Source of the DNA: Bryobacterales bacterium
GTDB taxonomy: Bacteria; Acidobacteriota; Terriglobia; Bryobacterales; Bryobacteraceae
Length of the DNA: 64,000 nt
Assembly (NCBI GenBank): GCA_016789905.1
Contig: JAEUQC010000130.1
Span: 1-64,000, forward strand
Direction: 5' to 3'
Shown: in pieces, positions 49,364 to 56,241 of the stretch
Numbering within the stretch: the stretch's first letter is position 1
Layout: each line of letters opens with the position of its first letter
The notes under the pieces: model-generated
The model's input: the letters and a program-made list of their open reading frames with translations, nothing else
Told to the model about the DNA's origin: nothing
The model's database searches: none
Program-made: the position numbers and the translations under genes

Positions 49364-50200
49364 ATGGTGACACGAATTGTTTGGCTGGTTGCCTGCCAAC
49401 TGCTCGTGCTGGCCGCCGACCCGCATACCCAGTCTGTAGAAGAGTGGCGGAAAAAGTACGAAGAGGGTTTGAAGGCTCCTTATACGGGCTGGCTGAGCGT
49501 GGCCGGTCTTTATTGGTTGAAAGAGGGCGAGAATAGTTGCGGGGCGGCGGAGACGAATGACGTGGCGCTGCCGCGGGGCGCGGCACGCGTCGGCGTGTTC
49601 CTGTTTGATGGGAAGACAGTCCGGTTTCGTGACGGGAAAGGGAACGTGCGGCCGATGCGGACGGATACATCGGGCACGCCGGACACGCTGGATATTGACG
49701 GGATGCGGCTGGTGGCGATCGAGCGGAACGGGAAATTCGCGGTCCGGTTGCGGGACGCGCAAAGCAAGATGCGGCAAGAGTTCGCGGGGACGGTGTGGTA
49801 TCCCATTCGGGCGCAATACAAGGTGCGCGCGAAGTTCATTCCGCACCCCTATAAGAGGACGGTGAACTTCGCCGACCATACCGGGAACGTGCAGAAAATG
49901 GTGAGCCCGGGGATTGTGGAGTTCCGGCTGGGCGGGCAAACGCTGCGGCTGGAACCGGTGGAGGACGAGGGGCAACTGTTCTTCGTGTTTAAAGATAAGA
50001 CGGCGAACAAGGGGACCTATGGGGCGGGGCGGATGCTGTATGCGCCACTGCCGAAGGACGGGGTGGCGGAGATTGATTTCAACGTGGCGAAGAATCCGCC
50101 GTGCGTATATACGCCGTTTGCGACGTGCCCGCTGCCGCCGAAGCAGAATATATTGCCGGTGGCAATAGAGGCGGGGGAGAAGATGCCGGCGGGGCATTAG
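49364..50200 (+). CDS. DUF1684 family secreted protein
   Basis: A 278-residue protein with a signal peptide (RIVWLVACQLLVLAA). The DUF1684 pattern is clear: WRKKYEEGLKAPYTGWLSVA, GLYWLKEGENSCG, TVWYPIRAQYKVRAKF, GIVEFRLGGQTLRLEP and a late block DFNVAKNPPCVYTPFATCPL then PPKQNILPVAI, which includes the conserved NPPC...C motif. The function of the family is unknown. It lies 10 bases from the divergent SMP-30 gene and 55 bases upstream of rpsT. Confidence 0.85.
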   Translation: MVTRIVWLVACQLLVLAADPHTQSVEEWRKKYEEGLKAPYTGWLSVAGLYWLKEGENSCGAAETNDVALPRGAARVGVFLFDGKTVRFRDGKGNVRPMRTDTSGTPDTLDIDGMRLVAIERNGKFAVRLRDAQSKMRQEFAGTVWYPIRAQYKVRAKFIPHPYKRTVNFADHTGNVQKMVSPGIVEFRLGGQTLRLEPVEDEGQLFFVFKDKTANKGTYGAGRMLYAPLPKDGVAEIDFNVAKNPPCVYTPFATCPLPPKQNILPVAIEAGEKMPAGH

Positions 50201-50207
50201 GGAGGGT

Positions 50208-50236
50208 TTGACGCCGCCGCCCGGGACCTGTTAAGC
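50208..50236 (+). promoter_or_regulatory. Promoter candidate for rpsT
   Basis: TTGACG (50208-50213) and TTAAGC (50231-50236) are separated by 17 bases. The spacing matches the TonB-receptor promoter candidate. Predicted transcription start is near 50243, about 12 bases upstream of the rpsT ATG, so the leader would be very short. Confidence 0.4.
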
Positions 50237-50254
50237 TGAAAGGCGAATTAGTGT

Positions 50255-50524
50255 ATGGCAAACCATGTATCAGCTCTGAAGCGCGTTCGGATGACCGAGC
50301 GTCGTACCGTTATCAACAACGCTCGTAGGTCCCGTCTCCGCACAGGTCTGAAGGCATTGCGCACCCTGATGGAAAAGAAAGACGCGACCGGCGCCGCCGC
50401 CATCGTGCCGAAAACCTTTTCGATCGTGGACCGCGCGGCGAAGTGGGGCGTGATCAAAAAGAACACTGCCGCCCGCTACAAGAGCCGCATTGCGCTGCGT
50501 CTCCGCAAGCTGCAAGCCGCCTAA
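50255..50524 (+). CDS. rpsT: 30S ribosomal protein S20
   Basis: An 89-residue basic protein of the S20 family: NHVSALKRVRMTERRTVINN, ARRSRLRTGLKALRTLMEKK, then a C-terminal IKKNTAARYKSRIALRLRKL helix. S20 binds 16S rRNA and is needed for early 30S assembly. It is a monocistronic gene with its own promoter and a downstream hairpin. Confidence 0.97.
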   Translation: MANHVSALKRVRMTERRTVINNARRSRLRTGLKALRTLMEKKDATGAAAIVPKTFSIVDRAAKWGVIKKNTAARYKSRIALRLRKLQAA

Positions 50525-50546
50525 GAACGTTCACCCCAAGTTTTTC

Positions 50547-50578
50547 CGGCCCGCCCCTCGTTGAGAGATGGCGGGCCG
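50547..50578 (+). terminator. Hairpin downstream of rpsT
   Basis: A 9-bp stem (CGGCCCGCC / GGCGGGCCG) with a 14-base loop lies 22 bases past the rpsT stop. The following CTTCCGTTTG has only a weak T-run, so termination efficiency is uncertain. It separates rpsT from the PspA-type operon starting at 50636. Confidence 0.6.
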
Positions 50579-50635
50579 CTTCCGTTTGCGGATTCCGAAA
50601 CGAATGTATCGACGCGTGGCACAATACATAGTGCT

Positions 50636-51352
50636 ATGTCATCCAAAAAGTGGTACGAGTACTTCGTCTCCGTGGAAGGCGAGAACAAGCCCGCGGAAGG
50701 GCTGAACCCGTTCGGAGGGCAGCCCGGCGCCGGCGACGCGGCCAGCGCCATCGCGCAGATTGCTTCACAAGTGCAGGCACCTGTAGCCGCGGCCCCGCCC
50801 CCGCCGCCGGCGAAGTTCTCCAGTGCCGCCGCTACCGTGATGAGCGGCGCGGCCACGACATTTGAAGACATCTACAACGCCGCCGATATTCAGCAACCGT
50901 CGCACGGCTACACGATTCTAAAAGTTTCGGAGATGCTGCAAAGCGAACACATCCGCCAAATGCCGGCCGAGGTGAAGAAGGGCTCCATCCTGGTGGCGCT
51001 GGACGCGGCGGGCGTGAAGATTCAAGAAGTGATTCAGGACGCCATTCGCCGGGACCAGGCGCTGGATGGCTTCGAGCGGGTGCGGCTGAAATCCGTGGAA
51101 GACCTGGAAGCGCGGAAATTGGATGAAAATAAGAAGATCCAGGATGCGCTAGACAAGTATGTGGCGGAGCAGAAGGCGCGACTGCAGGCGAACCTGGACG
51201 AGGTAGCCAAACAGAAGGAATCTTTTGCCGCCTGGCGGATACAGAAGCAACTTGAGGAACAACGGATTGCCGATTGCGTATCTTATTTCGTGGCCGAGAA
51301 TCCGATTTCCACAGCGGCCAATCCCCAACCGCAGGTAAAACCAGTTTCGTAA
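50636..51352 (+). CDS. Coiled-coil protein, first gene of the PspA-ABC-AAA operon
   Basis: A 238-residue protein started at ATG 50636 (SSKKWYEYFVSVEGENK). An N-terminal polar segment leads into a Pro/Ala-rich linker (about 45-60), then a small helical part (FEDIYNAADIQQPSHGYTIL, KVSEMLQSEHIRQMPAEVKK, GSILVALDAAGVKIQEVIQD) and a long coiled coil (about 140-215, DENKKIQDALDKYVAEQKAR). There is no membrane segment or signal peptide. I recognise no named family; its position before pspA suggests a regulator or partner of the PspA oligomer. The next gene starts 30 bases downstream. Confidence 0.75.
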   Translation: MSSKKWYEYFVSVEGENKPAEGLNPFGGQPGAGDAASAIAQIASQVQAPVAAAPPPPPAKFSSAAATVMSGAATTFEDIYNAADIQQPSHGYTILKVSEMLQSEHIRQMPAEVKKGSILVALDAAGVKIQEVIQDAIRRDQALDGFERVRLKSVEDLEARKLDENKKIQDALDKYVAEQKARLQANLDEVAKQKESFAAWRIQKQLEEQRIADCVSYFVAENPISTAANPQPQVKPVS

Positions 51353-51382
51353 GTACGCGCTTGGAAAGGGCGCCAATCAGCT

Positions 51383-52114
51383 ATGTTCAACAGGCTCAGC
51401 AGAGTCATTCGATCGTTTATCGGATTCTTCATTTCGGTGGCGGAGAACCCCGAAATCATCCTGGAACAAAACATCCGCGATATGAACGATCAAGTTCCGC
51501 GAATGAATGAATCGATTGCGATGGTGAAGGCGAACGTGACGCTTCTGGAAAAGGAAGAGGCGAAGTACAAGGGCGAAGTGCAGGAGCTGACTTCAAAAAC
51601 GAAGGCGGCAATCCAGGCGGGGCGTGACGATATCGCGGCGACGTTCGCGGCACAGTTGGAACAGACGCGTTCGGCGCTGGCGCGGACGGGCGGACAGTTG
51701 GGGGCGGCGAAGGCGGCCTACGACAAGGCGATGATGGTGAAGCAGGCGTTTTTGCGCGAGAAGGAACGGAAGACGCGAGAGGCCATGAACGCCATCCGCG
51801 ACAACCGGCGTTCGCAGTGGCAGTCCAAGGTGGCCGACGCCATGGAGCAGTTTGAAGTGGCGGGCGTGAGCCAGACGCACGATGAGATGGTGCGGAAGAT
51901 TGAAGAGCAGACAGCGGTCAACGAAGCGCGGATGGATATGGCGCTGAGCAACGTGGACCAGCAACGTTTTGAGATCGAGAAGGAAGCCGAGAAGCTGCAG
52001 GCCAATGAACTGCTGAAACAGTTCAAGGTGGAGATGGGCATGGTGTCGCCGCAGGCGGGCGCCGCCGCTCCGGAAAAAACCATTGGCGGCCGCGAAGGCG
52101 AGAAGTCCCTCTAA
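51383..52114 (+). CDS. pspA: PspA/IM30 family ESCRT-III-like protein
   Basis: A 243-residue, almost entirely helical protein. The N-terminal amphipathic segment (FNRLSRVIRSFIGFFISVAE), NPEIILEQNIRDMNDQVPRM and the long coiled-coil hairpin (about 55-150, with ESIAMVKANVTLLEKEEAKY) are characteristic of PspA/Vipp1, which oligomerise on damaged membranes and share the ESCRT-III fold. The C-terminal helices (FEIEKEAEKLQANELLKQFK) are followed by a flexible tail. It lies between the coiled-coil gene and the solute-binding protein gene (14-base gap). No pspF or sigma-54-type regulator is present in the window, so control differs from the E. coli system. Confidence 0.9.
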   Translation: MFNRLSRVIRSFIGFFISVAENPEIILEQNIRDMNDQVPRMNESIAMVKANVTLLEKEEAKYKGEVQELTSKTKAAIQAGRDDIAATFAAQLEQTRSALARTGGQLGAAKAAYDKAMMVKQAFLREKERKTREAMNAIRDNRRSQWQSKVADAMEQFEVAGVSQTHDEMVRKIEEQTAVNEARMDMALSNVDQQRFEIEKEAEKLQANELLKQFKVEMGMVSPQAGAAAPEKTIGGREGEKSL

Positions 52115-52128
52115 AGGAGACGTGAATA

Positions 52129-53697
52129 ATGGCTGTGAAAATTGAAAAAGGCGGATGGGCGCTCATCTTCATGGTGGGTTTGGGTCTCGTCGGCTATGCG
52201 TTGAACCGGTACGACATCGTGAATTTTGGCGGGCTGCTGGGCGGCGAAAAAAGCAAAAGCCCGGAAAAAGTGGATACCACGCAGCCCCTGCCAAGCCTGA
52301 CAAAGGACTCGGCGACGAACGCCGTGCGGGTGCGCGTGAACATCTGGGTGGGCTGCGTGGGCGGCCTGGTGGCCAATGGCGGCCTGGATACAGTGCCCGG
52401 ATCGATCTATGACAAGAAAGGTTTGAAGGTCTCGTTTAAGATCATTGACGATTGGACGGAAGGGGCGACCGCGCTGGCCACCGACAACGTGGATGTGATG
52501 CTGACGACGGCCGACGTGTGGGCGAAGGACTACGCGCAGTTCCGCGAAAAAGGTTTCAATGCGCGGGCGGCGTATCTGGTGGATTGGTCGCGCGGGGCCG
52601 ATGGCGTCATTGGCAGCCAGGGGATCAAGAGCATTGAAGACCTGGCGGGAAAGACGGTGGCCTATGCGCCGTACACGCCTTCGCACTTCCTGCTCTATAA
52701 CGGGTTGAAGAACTCCGGTTTGACGACAGCGCAGCGGACGGAGATCTTCTCCAAGGCTGTACACACGAAGGATGGCATAGAGCCGGCCACTCTGTTCGCG
52801 CAACAGAAAGTGGCGGCGGCGGTGGCCTGGGACCCGGACATGAGCGACGCGGTGGCCAAGCGCCCCGGTTCGCGAAAGATCTACGACACCAAGGTGGCCA
52901 ACCGCCTGATCGCCGACCTGCTGGTGGTGAGCGACAAGTTCGCGGCGAAGAACCCGCAAACGGTTTCGAAGCTGATTGAAGGCTGGCTGGAAGGCGTGGC
53001 GTTCATCAACCAGGAGCCGAGCCGGGCCCATACACTGATTGGCACGATCAAGGATTTCAACATCCCGGCCGACCTGGCGAAGACGATGCTGGAAGGCGTG
53101 CGGCTGGCCGATTATGCCGACAACAAGAGCTTTTTCGGCGCGGCGGGCAGTGACTCCGACTACGCGAACGTGCTGAAGATGGCCACTGAGATGTACCGCG
53201 AGTTGCGGCTGATCAAGGGCGCGCCGGATGTGGAATCGTCGGTGGACCGGCGGTACGTGGACGCGCTGAGCGGGAAGTTCTCCTCGACATCGAGCGAGGC
53301 GCCGGTGGAGTATAAGGAACCGGCCAAGGGCGCCACGCCATTCGCCACGCAGCGGCGGTCGATTTACTTTGAGACCGGATCGGCGCGCATCAGCATGGAT
53401 TCGCGCGCGGTGGTGGACGAAATCGGCGGCTTTATGCGCGCGTATGAGAACACGATTGTTGATATCGATGGCAACTCGGATTCCACCGGCGCGAGGGAGA
53501 TCAACATGACCCTTTCGCGGGAACGCGCCGAATCAGTAAAGCGGTATTTGATTGAGAAATACGGCTTCCCGGCGGTGCGTCTGCGCACGGCAGGGAACGG
53601 GCCGGACAAGCCCCTGGAAAGCAACGACACGCCCGAGGGCCGGGAGAAGAACCGGCGCACGGACATCAAGGTGTACGCGAATCCGGCGTTGAAATAA
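52129..53697 (+). CDS. Membrane-anchored ABC solute-binding protein fused to OmpA domain
   Basis: A 522-residue fusion. A basic N-terminus and one uncleaved membrane segment (GGWALIFMVGLGLVGYAL, about 10-27) anchor it to the inner membrane. Residues about 65-370 are an NMT1/SsuA-like periplasmic binding protein (VNIWVGCVGGLVANGGLDTV, WTEGATALATDNVDVMLTTA, GKTVAYAPYTPSHFLLYNGL). The last about 110 residues are OmpA-like: IYFETGSARISMDSRAVVDE, LSRERAESVKRYLI and EGREKNRRTDIKV, the peptidoglycan-binding signature. The protein would thus link the ABC permease to the cell wall. The gene follows pspA by 14 bases and precedes the permease gene by 9. Confidence 0.88.
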   Translation: MAVKIEKGGWALIFMVGLGLVGYALNRYDIVNFGGLLGGEKSKSPEKVDTTQPLPSLTKDSATNAVRVRVNIWVGCVGGLVANGGLDTVPGSIYDKKGLKVSFKIIDDWTEGATALATDNVDVMLTTADVWAKDYAQFREKGFNARAAYLVDWSRGADGVIGSQGIKSIEDLAGKTVAYAPYTPSHFLLYNGLKNSGLTTAQRTEIFSKAVHTKDGIEPATLFAQQKVAAAVAWDPDMSDAVAKRPGSRKIYDTKVANRLIADLLVVSDKFAAKNPQTVSKLIEGWLEGVAFINQEPSRAHTLIGTIKDFNIPADLAKTMLEGVRLADYADNKSFFGAAGSDSDYANVLKMATEMYRELRLIKGAPDVESSVDRRYVDALSGKFSSTSSEAPVEYKEPAKGATPFATQRRSIYFETGSARISMDSRAVVDEIGGFMRAYENTIVDIDGNSDSTGAREINMTLSRERAESVKRYLIEKYGFPAVRLRTAGNGPDKPLESNDTPEGREKNRRTDIKVYANPALK

Positions 53698-53706
53698 AGG
53701 CACGAA

Positions 53707-54516
53707 ATGGCCACCATACGTCAACCGATAGCCCGCCCGACGCGCATTGCGCTGGGCGTGACGGCGTGGGGACTGGTGCTGGCGGCATGGTTCGCGCTGT
53801 CGCATAGCGGACTGCTGCCGCCGTTCGCGCTGCCGGACCCGATGGGTGTGGCGAAGGCGTTTTTCTCGCTCTGGACCGAGTATGACCTGGCCGGCAACGT
53901 CTTCATGAGCTGGTGGCGAATCGCGCAGGCGTTCGTGGTGTCGGCGGTGGTGGCGATTCCCCTGGGACTGGCGATGGGCGCGTTTCCGGCGGTTTTTCAC
54001 TTTGTGAATCCGCTGGTGGCGCCTATGCGCTCCATGCCCATCACGGCCTTTCTGCCGGCGTTCATGGCGCTTTTCGGCATGGACGAAACGATGAAGGTGG
54101 GCTTCCTCGTATTCGGCATGATCTTCTATCTGCTGGCCGTTGTGGTGGAGGAAGTGAACAAGGTGGACGAAGCGCTGCTGGAGACGGCCTATACTTTGGG
54201 CGCGGGGCTGCCGCAAGCGTTGTGGCTGATGTTCCGGGCGTCGTTTCCGGGAGTGTTCGGTTCGTTCCGGATTCTCTACGATATCGGCTGGACCTACGTG
54301 ATTCTGGCGGAGATGGTGAACGCGCGGAAGGGCGTGGGCTACATGATTGAAGCGGCGCGGAAGGTGCTGGATTTTGAGCGGGTGTACGCGGGCATCATCG
54401 CCATCGGGGTGGCGGCGTTCCTGTTCCGGTGGCTGCTGACGGCGGCCGAGCACTGGATGTTCCCATGGCGGCGCGTGTCGCAAGCGCGGCAAAAAGCGCC
54501 GGTGCCGGTTAAGTAA
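53707..54516 (+). CDS. ABC transporter permease, SsuC/TauC-like
   Basis: A 269-residue polytopic protein of the binding-protein-dependent permease family. About six membrane segments are present; the ATPase-docking EAA loop reads EVNKVDEALLETAYTLGAGL (about 155-175) and contains the conserved Gly. The N-terminal GLVLAAWFALSHSGLLPPFA and PDPMGVAKAFFSLW block is typical of nitrate/sulfonate/taurine permeases. It is 9 bases after the binding-protein gene and 8 before the ATPase gene, completing a full importer-type transporter. Confidence 0.9.
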   Translation: MATIRQPIARPTRIALGVTAWGLVLAAWFALSHSGLLPPFALPDPMGVAKAFFSLWTEYDLAGNVFMSWWRIAQAFVVSAVVAIPLGLAMGAFPAVFHFVNPLVAPMRSMPITAFLPAFMALFGMDETMKVGFLVFGMIFYLLAVVVEEVNKVDEALLETAYTLGAGLPQALWLMFRASFPGVFGSFRILYDIGWTYVILAEMVNARKGVGYMIEAARKVLDFERVYAGIIAIGVAAFLFRWLLTAAEHWMFPWRRVSQARQKAPVPVK

Positions 54517-54524
54517 GAGGGGCG

Positions 54525-55343
54525 ATGAACAAGATATCCGTTCGAAACGTGGGCCGCATCTTTACCGACGCCGAGGGGCGCCAGGTGGAAGCGCTGCGCG
54601 GCGTGAACCTGGAGATCGCCGATGAGGTGGATCCGCTGGGGAAAGATATCGGTGAGTTTCGCGTGCTGCTGGGGCCTTCCGGCTGCGGCAAGTCGACGAT
54701 TCTGCGGATGATCGCCGGGCTGGATTTTCCGACGACGGGCGAAGTGTATGTGAACGGGAAGCGTGTGGAAGGGCCGGGGCCGGACCGCGGGATGGTGTTC
54801 CAGAAATACACATCATTCGCCTGGCTGACGGTGGCGGAGAATATTGAATACGGGTTGAAGCTGAAGGGCGTTGGCGAACGGGAGCGCGCCGAGACGGTGG
54901 CGCACCTGGTGCAGGCCACCGGGCTGGCCGGGTTTGAAAATGCTTATCCACACACGTTATCGGGCGGCATGCAGCAGCGGGTGGCGATTGCGCGGTCCAT
55001 TGCCGTGCGGCCTTCGGTGCTGCTGATGGATGAGCCGTTCGGGGCGCTGGACGCGCAAACGCGCAGCGGCATGCAGGACCTGCTGATGAAGATATGGACG
55101 GAGACGGCGGCGACCATTCTGTTTGTGACCCACGACGTGGGCGAAGCGGTGTATCTGGCCGATAGAATGTATGTGGTGAGTTCCCGGCCAGGTTCGATTG
55201 TGGATGAGATCGCGGTGCCGTTCGCGCGTCCGCGGACGGAGGCGTTGAAGGGGGAGGCTCGTTTCCAGGAGCTGGAAAACCGGGCGCTGGAAAGCCTGCG
55301 GCACGCCGCCGGGCACGGCGGGCAGGTGCGGGTGACGCTCTAG
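54525..55343 (+). CDS. ABC transporter ATP-binding protein, SsuB/TauB-like
   Basis: A 272-residue ATPase with Walker A GPSGCGKST (about residue 50), Q-loop FQKYTSF, signature LSGGMQQR (about 145), Walker B LLMDEPFGALD and switch His in VTHDVGEAVYLADRM. It resembles nitrate/sulfonate/taurine importer ATPases. A roughly 15-residue insertion before the Walker A (ADEVDPLGKDIGEF) is longer than usual. It follows the permease by 8 bases and the next gene starts after 1 base. Confidence 0.93.
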   Translation: MNKISVRNVGRIFTDAEGRQVEALRGVNLEIADEVDPLGKDIGEFRVLLGPSGCGKSTILRMIAGLDFPTTGEVYVNGKRVEGPGPDRGMVFQKYTSFAWLTVAENIEYGLKLKGVGERERAETVAHLVQATGLAGFENAYPHTLSGGMQQRVAIARSIAVRPSVLLMDEPFGALDAQTRSGMQDLLMKIWTETAATILFVTHDVGEAVYLADRMYVVSSRPGSIVDEIAVPFARPRTEALKGEARFQELENRALESLRHAAGHGGQVRVTL

Positions 55344-55344
55344 A

Positions 55345-56241
55345 ATGGCCGACGATTTTAATTACAAGTCGCGAATCGCCAACAAAGTCGACGAGATCGA
55401 GACTGGCAATGTGAACTACTTGAAGGAGGCCTTCAAGTGGCAGTACAACGTAATTGGGCTGGCCGGCGCGGCCGCCTTCGCGTTGGTTTCCGGCACGGCG
55501 CTGCCCATTCTGCTGGCCGCCGGCGTGGAGTTGATGTATTTGGCCGTGGTGCCGCAATCGAGCGCGTTCCGCCGGCTGGTTCGTTCCTGGCAGTACGAGG
55601 AAGAGAAGAAGAAGCACGACCTGCGGGTGCGGCAGATGCAGATGCAACTGACGCCGATGGTGCGCGACCGGTACTCGAAGCTGGAGCAGATGTGCGGGAT
55701 GATTCGCGGAAATTATGCGCGGCTATCCTCCACGTCGCAGATATTTGTGGACCAGATGTCGAACCGGCTGGACGGGTTGCTGCAAGCGTTTTTGCGGCTG
55801 GCTAATGCCGGAACGATGTACGCCGAACACCTGCAACGGGCGAATCCGCGCTCAGTGGATAAGGACATTGAACTGCTGGAACGCGACTTGGCCAAACAGC
55901 CGGCCAAGGTGCAGGAGATCAATAAGAAACGTATTGAAATCCTGAAGAAGCGTCAGGAGCGATACCGGAAAATTGTCGATGACCTGCAGGTGATTAACGT
56001 GCAGGTGGAGGCGATTGAGGACGTGCTGGAGTTGATACGGGACCAATCGGTGACGTTGAGCGACCCGCAGATGGTGGCCGAACGGCTGGACGGTTTGATT
56101 GCCGATGTGGAGACCACCGAGGCGACGGTGCGGGAGATTGAAGATTTCTTCGCCATCGCCGGCACAGATACAATTGCGCCCATGCCCACCGGCGGGGCGA
56201 GCGGTTCGCTGAACCCTTTCGATAGAGATCGGACACGCTGA
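55345..56241 (+). CDS. Membrane protein with long cytoplasmic coiled coil
   Basis: A 298-residue protein. A hydrophobic region at about 37-65 (NVIGLAGAAAFALVSGTALP then ILLAAGVELMYLAVV) probably forms a two-helix hairpin, and the rest is helical and charged: QYEEEKKKHDLRVRQMQMQL at about 87-107, DIELLERDLAKQPAKVQEIN at about 180-200 and IEILKKRQERYRKIVDDLQV at about 205-225. I know no family name. Position between the ABC ATPase and AAA+ genes, and the membrane hairpin plus coiled coil, suggest a scaffold linking membrane, PspA and AAA ATPase. Its stop overlaps the next start by one base (TGATG). Confidence 0.8.
   Translation: MADDFNYKSRIANKVDEIETGNVNYLKEAFKWQYNVIGLAGAAAFALVSGTALPILLAAGVELMYLAVVPQSSAFRRLVRSWQYEEEKKKHDLRVRQMQMQLTPMVRDRYSKLEQMCGMIRGNYARLSSTSQIFVDQMSNRLDGLLQAFLRLANAGTMYAEHLQRANPRSVDKDIELLERDLAKQPAKVQEINKKRIEILKKRQERYRKIVDDLQVINVQVEAIEDVLELIRDQSVTLSDPQMVAERLDGLIADVETTEATVREIEDFFAIAGTDTIAPMPTGGASGSLNPFDRDRTR

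Noticed and set aside
48689..50197. A 502-residue minus-strand frame across the SMP-30 and DUF1684 genes
   Set aside because: It would span two genes with clear domains on either strand and is Arg/Pro-rich throughout.
50617..50634. Possible sigma-54 promoter (TGGCAC...TGC) before the PspA operon
   Set aside because: GG and GC elements are about four bases too far apart, and the site ends 2 bases before the start codon. No sigma-54 activator gene is present.
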